NCBI GenBank assembly: GCA_011523485.1
Contig: WTGR01000075.1
Span: forward strand, 1 to 13,105
Origin: Acidobacteriota bacterium
GTDB lineage: Bacteria > Acidobacteriota > Vicinamibacteria > Vicinamibacterales > UBA8438
Direction: 5' to 3'
DNA length: 13,105 bases
The position numbers were made by a program, and so were the translations under genes. Of the stretch, positions 1 to 7,766 are shown piece by piece. Every line of letters starts with the position of its first letter. Position 1 is the stretch's first letter. The notes beneath the pieces were generated by a model. That model made no database searches and had not been told where the DNA came from. It saw only the letters and a program-made list of their open reading frames with translations.

Positions 1-2
1 TC

Positions 3-194
3 GCGACCAACATGATCTCGGTCGGCCTGGACATTCCCCGGCTCGGCCTGATGGTCGTGCTGGGTTGTGCAGGCAGAAACAGGCGGAGCGCCGTTTGCTT
101 CAGGTCAGGGAGTGTTTCCGGATGCTGCGATGATCGGACCGGAACGCGCGGTGGCGTTCCGGCCCGACTGCCGGAATCCTTCGGCGCTACTTGA
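3..194 (+). pseudogene. Truncated superfamily 2 helicase C-terminal fragment
   Basis: The reading frame is open at the left edge of the window and begins ATNMISVGLDIPRLGLMVV. This is the motif V region of the RecA2 lobe of large SF2 helicases, such as the DrmA-like / DUF1998-associated helicases where it reads roughly NMISVGxDVPRLGLMVV. In those proteins the block is followed at once by a conserved NGQPK...QATSRVGR stretch holding motif VI (arginine fingers). Here the similarity ends at about position 63, and about 43 unrelated, Arg/Cys/Ser-rich residues follow up to a TGA at 192-194. The other two frames do not restore motif VI, so a simple frameshift does not explain it. The frame also runs over the last codons of the convergent NIPSNAP gene. 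The motif is seen directly. Assignment to a DrmA-like family is from memory of the family. Decay by deletion, a rearrangement or an assembly joint are the alternatives. Confidence 0.5.
139..162. terminator. Hairpin between convergent genes, candidate bidirectional terminator
   Basis: A perfect 9-bp inverted repeat, CCGGAACGC / GCGTTCCGG, has a 6-base loop. It sits between the 3' end of the helicase fragment and the 3' end of the leftward NIPSNAP gene. There is no T-tract on either side, so intrinsic termination is uncertain. Position between convergent genes is the main support. Confidence 0.45.
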
Positions 195-630
195 TCTTCG
201 AGTAGTCGGTCGCTTCCAGCCACAGCACGTCGACGCTCTCCACGATGCGGCCGTCGCGCTGCGATTCCTCGGACACCTGCGCCCACTCGGGGTCCGCCCG
301 GAACGCGTCCCAGCTCGCCTGGCCCGCGTCGCGGCTGTCGTGCGCGAGGATGTAGACCAGCGTGTTCTCGGCCAGCGGCGCTTCCTGGGGCGTCCAGTAG
401 CCGACGTTGGTCATGCCGTGCTTCTCGAAGATCCGCGTCGTGTGGTCGCGGAACCGGGCGTTCAGGGCGTCGAGCCGGCCGGGGAGCGCGGTGTAGGTGC
501 GCATCTCGAAGATCCGCTCCCCCTGCGCCTGGGCGACGCTCTCGAACGCGGAGAACTGGCCGGCCGCGTAGCCGAGGCCGAAGACCGCGAGACCGAGGAT
601 CGCGACGAGGTACCGCTTCTGCTTCAACAT
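187..630 (-). CDS. NIPSNAP-family protein with N-terminal signal/anchor
   Basis: This 147-residue protein has a short basic start (MLKQKR), a hydrophobic stretch at about residues 7-24 ending in AAGQ, and a possible signal-peptidase site after the SVAQAQ segment near residue 36. The mature part (38-146) is one NIPSNAP domain, a dimeric alpha/beta-barrel ferredoxin-like fold. It opens with the typical EMRTYTALPGRLDALNARF and contains GYWTP and the WDAFRADPEW segment seen in the family. NIPSNAP proteins have no settled biochemical role in bacteria. Many exported copies occur in Acidobacteriota and Planctomycetes-type genomes, and a small-ligand-binding or oxygenase-like role is only a guess. 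The start is well supported by a strong Shine-Dalgarno site 7 bases upstream. It is the last gene of the leftward series and probably has its own promoter. Confidence 0.85.
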   Translation of the reverse strand: MLKQKRYLVAILGLAVFGLGYAAGQFSAFESVAQAQGERIFEMRTYTALPGRLDALNARFRDHTTRIFEKHGMTNVGYWTPQEAPLAENTLVYILAHDSRDAGQASWDAFRADPEWAQVSEESQRDGRIVESVDVLWLEATDYSKIK

Positions 631-637
631 GGTGTCA

Positions 638-644
638 CTCCTCC
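638..644 (-). promoter_or_regulatory. Strong Shine-Dalgarno site of the NIPSNAP gene
   Basis: On the minus strand the sequence is GGAGGAG, 7 bases before the ATG at 630. It is the clearest ribosome binding site in the window and fixes the start of the NIPSNAP gene. Most other leftward genes lack such a site. Confidence 0.75.
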
Positions 645-672
645 ATCCAACCGAGTGGGACGAACCGGTTGC

Positions 673-678
673 ATTCTA
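673..678 (-). promoter_or_regulatory. Candidate -10 box for the NIPSNAP gene
   Basis: The minus strand reads TAGAAT, five of six matches to TATAAT, about 42 bases before the ATG. Its first three bases are the TAG stop codon of the upstream protease gene. The hexamer 17 bases further upstream (TCATCG) is a poor -35 match, so this is a -10 call only. Confidence 0.35.
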
Positions 679-1362
679 CCGGGAAGCGTAGCGCTCGATG
701 AGCCGCCGGTGGTCGCGCTCGGTCAACCGCATGTACTCCGGCCGGTCCACGGCGAGCTCGTGGGTGCGGCAGGGACCGCACATCAGGGTTGTCGGATCGC
801 GGTTGTGGCGCAGCCCGAGGGTGTGCCCGATCTCGTGCGCGATGATGTTGCGCGCGATGTTCGGGTTGACGGCCATCGCGGTGCGGTCCTCCTCGATGGC
901 CACGAAGTGGCCCGGGTACCGTGGCAGGGGCCAGGCGAACGACATCAGGTCCTGGCGCGAGAGCAGCAGGACGGCCTGGACGCCGAAGTCGGTGATCTCG
1001 GCCGGCGCGTCCGGCTCGCCCGGCCCGCCGCGCAGGCGCCCGGCGCGTTGCGAGATCGACCGGGCGTAGTTCTCCAGCGCGCGCGTGACCGGCGACGCGA
1101 TGTGCAGCTCGTCGACGAGGCGCACGTTCAGGTCGAGCTCCGCCATGACGTCGTTCCAGAACGCGATCGCGTCGAGCGCCATCGGCAGCCGGACGTCGTT
1201 GGTGTCGTAGGCGATGATGACGACGCGGTGCTCGATAGCCTCCGCGGACGCGACGGTGAATGGCGCCAACAGCAGGGCAAGGACCAGCAATACCGGCCGC
1301 CTCCGTGCAGATCGCCGGGAATTCGTTTGCCGTCGGCGCGTCGCGGTCATGACGTGGGGCAT
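676..1362 (-). CDS. Exported metzincin-type zinc metalloprotease (matrixin-like)
   Basis: A 228-residue protein from the ATG at 1362. It has an Arg-rich n-region, a hydrophobic core (about 23-38, PVLLVLALLLAPFTVASA) and a likely signal-peptidase site near residue 40, so it should be secreted or periplasmic. The catalytic motif HEIGHTLGLRH (176-186) fits HExxHxxGxxH, with three zinc-binding histidines (176, 180, 186) and Glu177 as general base. Met194 in TTLM fits the Met-turn. A CGPC motif follows it directly, which is unusual for ordinary matrixins. The frame extends to a GTG at 1407, but that would put 19 or more polar residues before the signal peptide. ATGs at 1362 and 1350 are both plausible and neither has a clear ribosome binding site. 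Substrate unknown. It follows the small membrane-protein gene by about 100 bases. Confidence 0.8.
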   Translation of the reverse strand: MPHVMTATRRRQTNSRRSARRRPVLLVLALLLAPFTVASAEAIEHRVVIIAYDTNDVRLPMALDAIAFWNDVMAELDLNVRLVDELHIASPVTRALENYARSISQRAGRLRGGPGEPDAPAEITDFGVQAVLLLSRQDLMSFAWPLPRYPGHFVAIEEDRTAMAVNPNIARNIIAHEIGHTLGLRHNRDPTTLMCGPCRTHELAVDRPEYMRLTERDHRRLIERYASR

Positions 1363-1461
1363 ACCGGTGTTCGTGAGTCTGCTCCGTTCCCGCAACGAAG
1401 CTATCACACGGCGGATGGCGACGCTGCGAACGGCGCTCCGACCACAGGATCGCGGCTCCCG

Positions 1462-1872
1462 TCAGTCCCGCCGGCGCTCAACCCGCGCCGGCGCCCGCGA
1501 TTCCACGACGAGCAGGAGCAACAACGCGAGGCCGACGAGCGCCACGACTTCCGAGATGACGAGCAGCCAAACGAGGGTGACATCGACCTCACCGCCCTGC
1601 TGCAGGGTCCGGATGCGGAGCGCCAGGGCCCGCCAGCCGTTGGCCGCGCTCCAGGCGTATCCGGCGCATAGCACGCCGGGCGCGACGTCGGGGCGCGCGC
1701 GCAGGGACGTCACGGCGCCCCACAGGAGCAGGGCGAAGGCGACCACGTCCACGAGATAGAACGGGTCCGTGAGGCCGGACGGCCAGGAGCCCCACGTTTC
1801 CACCGGAACGTAGACGAGCAGGAGGCCGAGCGTGAACCGGGCGATCGTGGTCTCGACGCTTCGCGGTGTCAT
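1462..1872 (-). CDS. Hypothetical small integral membrane protein (four predicted helices)
   Basis: A 136-residue protein from the ATG at 1872. A GTG at 1887 would add five residues. Four hydrophobic segments lie at about 9-25, 36-58, 64-85 and 98-122, and the tail is strongly charged (ESRAPARVERRRD). An aromatic, Pro/Gly-rich loop (VETWGSWPSGLTDPFYLVD) separates the first two helices. I recognise no family and see no catalytic motif, so no function is assigned. The gene lies 54 bases after the epoxide-hydrolase-like gene in the same direction, with no hairpin between them. Co-transcription is likely and a membrane partner role for neighbouring exported proteins is possible but unproven. Hydrophobic codon use on this strand supports it over the overlapping frames. 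Confidence 0.65.
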   Translation of the reverse strand: MTPRSVETTIARFTLGLLLVYVPVETWGSWPSGLTDPFYLVDVVAFALLLWGAVTSLRARPDVAPGVLCAGYAWSAANGWRALALRIRTLQQGGEVDVTLVWLLVISEVVALVGLALLLLLVVESRAPARVERRRD

Positions 1873-1926
1873 GAGTTCGCCGCTCACGGGCCGCGCGGCC
1901 CGGGCTCGCGCATGCGGCCCACCGGC

Positions 1927-3258
1927 CTACGCCTCCCGCAGGAACTCCAGCAGCAGGCGCACGGTCTCCTCCGGCTGCTCCTGCTGCACCCAGTGGCCGG
2001 CGCCGTCGACGAAGTGCACGCCGCGCATGTCGGTGCAGGCGCTCTCCTGCATCCGCTCCAGCGAGCCGGGCCGCTGGTAGGCGCCCCAGTCGCTCGAGCC
2101 GGCGATGAACAGCGACGGGATGTCGATGGTCCGTCCCGCGAACGTGAGCGGCTCGTCGGTGATGACGCCGCCGGAGCGGTACCACTGCAGCCCGCCCTGG
2201 AAGCCGTTGCGCTCGTACTCGACGGCGTAGACGTGCAGCTCGCGGTCCGGCAGCCATTCGTTGGCGGCGATCTCGGCCGGCGTGGGCATGTGCAGCGCCA
2301 CGGTCTCGGCCATGCCCATGTCGAGGTCCATGATGTAGTACGTGGGCATCTTGGCGACCTCGGTCGCCGTCCAGCCCGCCAGCCGGTACGGCCGGTTCTC
2401 GACCCAGTCGGCGCTCTTGTGGTGGTAGTAGGCGCGCATGAAGTCGTGGACCCCCTGGGTCGCGCGCCACATGTTCTCGTTCGCTTCGCGCGTGCGGTAG
2501 TAGCGCTGGTAGTGCTTCCGCGGGCGGGGCAGGCGGGCCATCTCCTCGTAGATGTCCGGCGCGGTCGGGGGTTCCGACCCGGGGCCGTCGTCCGCGGTGT
2601 CGAACGGGAACGCCGGCGTGCCGCCGAACGGGGCGCTCATCAGGGCGACGGCGCGGTAGATGTCCGGCCGCGCGACCGCCGACCAGGCGGCGACGGGGGA
2701 GCCGAAGTCGTGGCCGATCACCGCGTCCACCGTGCGGTACCCGAAGGCCGAGACCAGCGCGAGGGCGTCGCGCACGGCGTTCAGCCGGCTGAACGGCCGC
2801 AGGCTGCCGTCGTAGTCGGCGCTCCAGCCCGTCGTGCGCCCGTAACCGCGCTGATCCGGGGCGATGACGTGATAGCCGGCGTCGGCGAGCGGCGCCATGA
2901 CGTGCCGCCAACTGTAGGCGAGCTCCGGGAAGCCGTGGAGAAGCAGCAGGGCCGGACGGCCCTCGGTCTCGAAGCCGGCCTCCAGGACGTGCATCGTGAG
3001 ACCGTTGACGTTGTGGACGAAGCGCGAGCGGACGCCCTCCGGAAGCCAGCTCGGATCGTAGGGGCCGATCGCCGCGGCCTGCTCGGCGGGTGCGGGCGCG
3101 CTCTGCGCGGGTGCGGGGCGCGGCGCCGCCGCGTGGCCGGGCAACTCCCGCATCACCGCGGCGGTTCCGAGGACCGCGCCGACGCCCGCCAGCGCCTCGC
3201 GCCGCGTGACGTGACTCCGTACGACCGGTGCACCCGACGTAGTTGCCTCTCTGGCCAT
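1927..3258 (-). CDS. Tat-exported alpha/beta hydrolase, epoxide-hydrolase-like
   Basis: A 443-residue protein from the ATG at 3258. The frame extends to an ATG at 3303 (458 residues; numbering below uses that longer form). A twin-arginine motif (TRREALAGVG, Arg34-Arg35) precedes a hydrophobic stretch and an Ala/Pro-rich linker, so export folded by Tat is expected. The hydrolase domain follows: the HGFP oxyanion motif (123-126, the HGxP mark of epoxide hydrolases), APDQRGYG (148-155), nucleophile elbow GHDFG with Asp199, acid candidate Asp405 (AGSSDWG) and His437 (GAGHW). An Asp nucleophile with HGxP indicates an epoxide hydrolase or haloalkane/haloacetate dehalogenase type rather than a Ser esterase. 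Tyr pairs in the lid (265-269, 292-293) could be the epoxide-activating tyrosines. The shorter start gives a normal Tat n-region and has a purine-rich GAGGCGGAAG just upstream. Natural substrate unknown. Confidence 0.85.
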   Translation of the reverse strand: MAREATTSGAPVVRSHVTRREALAGVGAVLGTAAVMRELPGHAAAPRPAPAQSAPAPAEQAAAIGPYDPSWLPEGVRSRFVHNVNGLTMHVLEAGFETEGRPALLLLHGFPELAYSWRHVMAPLADAGYHVIAPDQRGYGRTTGWSADYDGSLRPFSRLNAVRDALALVSAFGYRTVDAVIGHDFGSPVAAWSAVARPDIYRAVALMSAPFGGTPAFPFDTADDGPGSEPPTAPDIYEEMARLPRPRKHYQRYYRTREANENMWRATQGVHDFMRAYYHHKSADWVENRPYRLAGWTATEVAKMPTYYIMDLDMGMAETVALHMPTPAEIAANEWLPDRELHVYAVEYERNGFQGGLQWYRSGGVITDEPLTFAGRTIDIPSLFIAGSSDWGAYQRPGSLERMQESACTDMRGVHFVDGAGHWVQQEQPEETVRLLLEFLREA

Positions 3259-3358
3259 CGTCTTCCGCCTCTCTGCGTGCGACATCCCGTTGTTCGACTC
3301 CATCCCCGGTTCGATTGCAACGCGGCAGGCTCTCGCTCGCCGCGACCGCCTTCCCGCT

Positions 3359-4084
3359 TCACCGCGACAGCTCTCCGCGTTCGAGCAGGCCGATCAGCGC
3401 CTCGGCCCGCGCCAGCGGCCCCTCCCGCCGCAGCAGGTCCAGCCGGTCGAGCGCACTCATTCCCAGGAACTGCGAGAGTCCGTTCACCAGCATCTCGTCG
3501 GACAGTTCGTCCAGCGTCGGCGCCTGACCCGGTGCGACCGACGCCAGCAGTTCCATCAGCAGCGGTCGGTGGCCACGGAGCACGTCCCGGTCGGCGTCGC
3601 TCAGCGTTTCCGGGATCGCATCGATCTCGGCCACGCGGTAGGAGCCGCTCTGATCCTCGCCGGTGATCCGGAACTTCACGAGCCCGCCGAGGACGATGTT
3701 GTAGCGGCCGTCCTCCAGGCGCTGCACGTTGGTGATCACGCCAGCGCAGCCGATCTCGTAGATCGGCGGGTTGCCGGCGTACTCGTCTTCGTACCCCGCG
3801 TGCAGCATGACCATGCCGATGATGCGATCGCCCTCGAGCGCGTCGGCCACCATCTCGCGGTAGCGCGGCTCGAAGATGTGCAGCGGCCGCGAGGCGCCGG
3901 GGAACAGCATGATGTCCTGCAACGGGAAGATCGGGATGGCCGACGGCAGCGAACCGGGATCCCGGGCGGTCTGAGCGCCGGATTGCCCCGGAGCGGCTGC
4001 CGCGAGCCACAGCAGGCCCCACAGAACGACCCCGGCGCGGATGCGACGCCGCGAGGTGCTTGCAGTCATCAGTGCGTCCATCAT
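3359..4084 (-). CDS. Exported LON substrate-binding-domain protein
   Basis: A 241-residue protein containing only the N-terminal LON (substrate-binding) domain, at about 48-235. Family signatures are IPIFPLQDIMLFPGASRPL (50-68), HIFEPRYREMV (69-79), DRIIGMVML (86-94), IYEIGCAGVI (108-117) and DGRYNIVLGG (125-134). The AAA+ ATPase and Ser-Lys protease parts of Lon are absent, as in stand-alone LON proteins. Unlike the usual cytoplasmic form it carries a convincing signal peptide: SRRRIRAG, then a hydrophobic stretch (about 17-31), then SGAQ-TA near residue 38. The frame is open further upstream to 4483, but that part lies inside vapC and is a shadow. The ATG pair at 4084/4081 is chosen because it places the signal peptide at the N-terminus; an ATG at 4069 also works. 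It follows vapC by 47 bases. Function unknown: a periplasmic chaperone-like or peptide-binding role is inference. Confidence 0.85.
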   Translation of the reverse strand: MMDALMTASTSRRRIRAGVVLWGLLWLAAAAPGQSGAQTARDPGSLPSAIPIFPLQDIMLFPGASRPLHIFEPRYREMVADALEGDRIIGMVMLHAGYEDEYAGNPPIYEIGCAGVITNVQRLEDGRYNIVLGGLVKFRITGEDQSGSYRVAEIDAIPETLSDADRDVLRGHRPLLMELLASVAPGQAPTLDELSDEMLVNGLSQFLGMSALDRLDLLRREGPLARAEALIGLLERGELSR

Positions 4085-4131
4085 AACGCCGCGTGCGCGG
4101 GTCCATCGCCGGGCGCGGCGCGCGGCGCTGC

Positions 4132-4560
4132 TCAGGCGAGCGGATTGCGCCACCGCAAGCCGGAGAACCGGGAGAAGTCCGTATCGTTGGAATGCAGCTC
4201 GGCCTGATGTTCCATCGCCAGCGCCGCGAGATGGGCATCCATCGTGAGATTGGCGCCGACAGCCGAGCCCGCCGCGAGATCCTGCAGCAGATCGAGATGC
4301 CCAGGCCCCGGCAGAACGATGCGAACATTGGGCTGCGCGACCCACAGCTTGCACTGCGCGATGGCCTCGGGCGCCGGCATCGGGTCCAGCAGCACGCGCC
4401 GGTTCGACATCAGGCGGACGAACCCGAGAAGCGTGATCCACGCGACGCCGACCGGTTCGTTGCCGGACAGGCAGCGCTCCCACCAGGCCTTCGCGGCGCC
4501 ATGAAACGGCGCGTCCTCGTTGTACGCGTAGACGAGGAGATTGACGTCGGGGACGATCAT
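4132..4560 (-). CDS. vapC: VapC-type PIN-domain ribonuclease toxin
   Basis: A 142-residue PIN-domain protein, the toxin of a type II toxin-antitoxin pair. VapC toxins are Mg-dependent RNases that cut tRNA or rRNA. Visible landmarks are MIVPDVNLLVYA with the first metal-binding Asp5, WITLLGFVRLMSN (41-53), TMDAHLAALA with Asp108, and SNDTDFSRFSGLRW with Asp126/Asp128. The usual second acidic residue (the Glu in the central helix of most PIN toxins) is replaced by Gly46 here. As far as I recall, a VapC subfamily shares this LLGFxR sequence, so loss of activity should not be assumed. The start codon overlaps the vapB stop (ATGA, positions 4557-4560), giving translational coupling with antitoxin first, the classical order. 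Confidence 0.9.
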   Translation of the reverse strand: MIVPDVNLLVYAYNEDAPFHGAAKAWWERCLSGNEPVGVAWITLLGFVRLMSNRRVLLDPMPAPEAIAQCKLWVAQPNVRIVLPGPGHLDLLQDLAAGSAVGANLTMDAHLAALAMEHQAELHSNDTDFSRFSGLRWRNPLA

Positions 4561-4835
4561 GTGCGGTGCGGCCGCGGCGCGGTCTGCGCCAGGAACCGCT
4601 CGACCTCGAGCTCGTCGACGAGCTGGTTCAGCTTGAACGGATCGATGCCCGGGACGAATCCCCGCCGCGCCGACTCTACCCTGAACGGTTCACGGCGAAC
4701 TCCGGGCTTGGCGCCGCTCGTCAGCCCCTGCCGCAGGACTTCGTTGACCACGGTCTTGAAGCTCTTGCCGGCGTGGCGAGCGAGGTCCTTGAGTGCCCGT
4801 CCGATGTCGTCATCGATGGTCAGCGTGGTTCGCAT
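4557..4835 (-). CDS. vapB: VapB-type ribbon-helix-helix antitoxin
   Basis: A 92-residue protein. The N-terminal MRTTLTIDDDIGRALKDLA followed by GKSFKTVVNEVLRQGL (residues 23-38) is a typical ribbon-helix-helix DNA-binding domain: a beta-strand of alternating residues, then two helices. It would dimerise and repress its own promoter. The C-terminal part (about 48-86, with FKLNQLVDELEVERFL) is the segment that normally wraps the PIN toxin and blocks its active site. Length and arrangement are normal for the family. The gene overlaps vapC by four bases. A promoter with correct spacing lies immediately upstream, and its -10 box is only nine bases from the ATG, so the message has almost no leader. 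Autoregulation is inferred from family knowledge. Confidence 0.88.
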   Translation of the reverse strand: MRTTLTIDDDIGRALKDLARHAGKSFKTVVNEVLRQGLTSGAKPGVRREPFRVESARRGFVPGIDPFKLNQLVDELEVERFLAQTAPRPHRT

Positions 4836-4844
4836 GGTTGCAAC

Positions 4845-4873
4845 ATCGTAGTGCTTGTCGACCGCCGCATCAA
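4845..4873 (-). promoter_or_regulatory. Sigma-70-type promoter of vapBC, nearly leaderless
   Basis: On the minus strand a -35 box TTGATG (4868-4873) is separated by exactly 17 bases from a -10 box TACGAT (4845-4850). Each matches consensus at four of six positions. Transcription would begin near 4838, about three bases before the vapB ATG at 4835, leaving no room for a Shine-Dalgarno site. This is the best promoter in the window. It would also drive the downstream LON-domain gene if no terminator intervenes. Confidence 0.6.
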
Positions 4874-4921
4874 GATGTCACAGGTGCCGGGACCCTCATC
4901 GTGTCCGTCGAGACGGTCGGG

Positions 4922-6766
<1,845 letters not shown>

Positions 6767-6772
6767 CCGGCC

Positions 6773-6778
6773 ATCGTA
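6773..6778 (-). promoter_or_regulatory. Candidate -10 box of recQ, leaderless arrangement
   Basis: The minus strand reads TACGAT six bases before the recQ ATG. It is the same hexamer as the vapBC -10 box. Transcription would start at or next to the ATG. No convincing -35 box is seen 16-18 bases upstream, so confidence is limited. Confidence 0.4.
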
Positions 6779-6909
6779 CTACGCAGGCCGGGGAGCGGCT
6801 TCGATGCCCCGCGCGGCGCGTCCCTGTTCGATTGTGCACGAACGGCCGAGGCCGGCGTGGTCGCGATTCGGGTGAGTCCTTCCCCGACGACCCGCCGTGC
6901 GGATTTCGG

Positions 6910-6939
6910 CGGACACGGCAGCCGGCGAACGGGTATCAT
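6910..6939 (+). promoter_or_regulatory. Candidate promoter of the porin and partner-switch cluster
   Basis: A -10 box TATCAT (6934-6939, five of six matches) lies five bases before the ATG at 6945. An imperfect -35 box CGGACA (6910-6915, four of six) is 18 bases further upstream. Start of transcription would fall on the ATG itself, giving a leaderless mRNA, and no Shine-Dalgarno sequence is present. This is the only promoter-like site seen in the 178-base gap shared with divergent recQ, apart from the recQ -10 box. Confidence 0.45.
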
Positions 6940-6944
6940 TCCGA

Positions 6945-7739
6945 ATGCACAACATCGCGTGGACCCGTTCGCTCGGGCGCTGGACCGCGGCCACGGTGTT
7001 TCTGCTGGCTGCGCCGGCCACCGCCGTCGCGCAGACGGAATTCCACTACCAGTACGGCCGTCTCGCCAATCCTTTTTCCGGCGCGCGCCACTACACGCAG
7101 ATTCTGACCGTGCAGCAGGCGTCGAGCTGGTCGCTCGGCGAGAGCTTCGTCTTCATCGACATTCTCGAGGACGGCGTCGCGGACGGCTTCAACGACCTGG
7201 AGTTCTACGGCGAGTGGTATCCCACGCTGAGCTTCGGCAGGCTGGCGGATCGGACCGTCGGCGGCGGGCCGGTGCGGGACGTCGCGCTGATCGGCGGCAT
7301 CAACTTCGACGGCGACGCCAACGTTCTCAAGTGGCTGCCGGGGGTGCGGCTTTCCTGGGACGTGCCCGGATTCGTCTTCTTCAACACGGATGTGACCGCC
7401 TTCATCGACGCCAGCAGCGGGCTCGAGCGGGGCGGGGCGCCCCGGACGACCGACAGCTTCATGTTCGACGCGAGCTGGGGGGCCGCCTTCGACATCGGCA
7501 GCCAGTCCTTCTGGTTCACCGGCCACGCCGAGTACATCGGCGCGGCCACCAACGAGCTCGGCGCCCCCGTGAAGGGGTGGATCCTCGCGCAGCCGCAACT
7601 CGGGTGGGACATCGGCAAGGCGCTGACGGGCGCCGCCAATCAGCTCTTTCTCGGCGTGGAGTACCAGTACTGGCGGAACAAGCTGGGCGTGGACGAGGAC
7701 GACAACGTCGCGCAGCTCTGGGTGATGTGGCGTCTGTGA
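6945..7739 (+). CDS. Tsx-like outer-membrane beta-barrel channel protein
   Basis: A 264-residue protein from the ATG at 6945. The signal peptide (about 1-29) has a basic start, a core TAATVFLLAAPATAVA and a cleavage site near AVA-Q. The mature part starts TEFHYQYGRLANPFSG and is built of alternating polar/aromatic strands. These include a FVFIDILEDG block and FNDLEFYGEWYPTLSFG, which resemble the OmpK/Tsx nucleoside-channel family, where early strands read similarly. The last strand (NVAQLWVMWRL) is aromatic and ends in a hydrophobic residue, as outer-membrane barrels do. The frame extends 16 codons upstream (to 6897), but that segment has no start signal and would bury the signal peptide. 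The gene is 27 bases before the phosphatase gene and probably co-transcribed with it. Nucleoside uptake is a family-based guess. Porin of unknown solute is the safe call. Confidence 0.7.
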   Translation: MHNIAWTRSLGRWTAATVFLLAAPATAVAQTEFHYQYGRLANPFSGARHYTQILTVQQASSWSLGESFVFIDILEDGVADGFNDLEFYGEWYPTLSFGRLADRTVGGGPVRDVALIGGINFDGDANVLKWLPGVRLSWDVPGFVFFNTDVTAFIDASSGLERGGAPRTTDSFMFDASWGAAFDIGSQSFWFTGHAEYIGAATNELGAPVKGWILAQPQLGWDIGKALTGAANQLFLGVEYQYWRNKLGVDEDDNVAQLWVMWRL

Positions 7740-7741
7740 CG

Positions 7742-7759
7742 TCCCGCCGCGGCGCGGGA
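7742..7759 (+). promoter_or_regulatory. Hairpin over the ribosome binding site of the phosphatase gene
   Basis: In the 27-base gap between the porin and phosphatase genes, TCCCGC and GCGGGA form a 6-bp stem with a 6-base loop. The right arm covers most of the presumed Shine-Dalgarno GGGAG (7756-7760), which is six bases from the ATG at 7767. Ribosomes finishing the porin would melt it, so translational coupling is possible. A weak terminator is the alternative, but no T-tract follows. Confidence 0.3.
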
Positions 7760-7766
7760 GCCTGAG

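Noticed and set aside
67..1671. Long plus-strand frame of 534 codons over the NIPSNAP and protease genes
   Set aside because: Arg/Pro/Val-rich low-complexity translation with no domain, antisense to genes with clear motifs. A GC-rich shadow.
4085..4483. N-terminal extension of the LON-domain gene
   Set aside because: It would overlap vapC and place the signal peptide in the middle of the protein.
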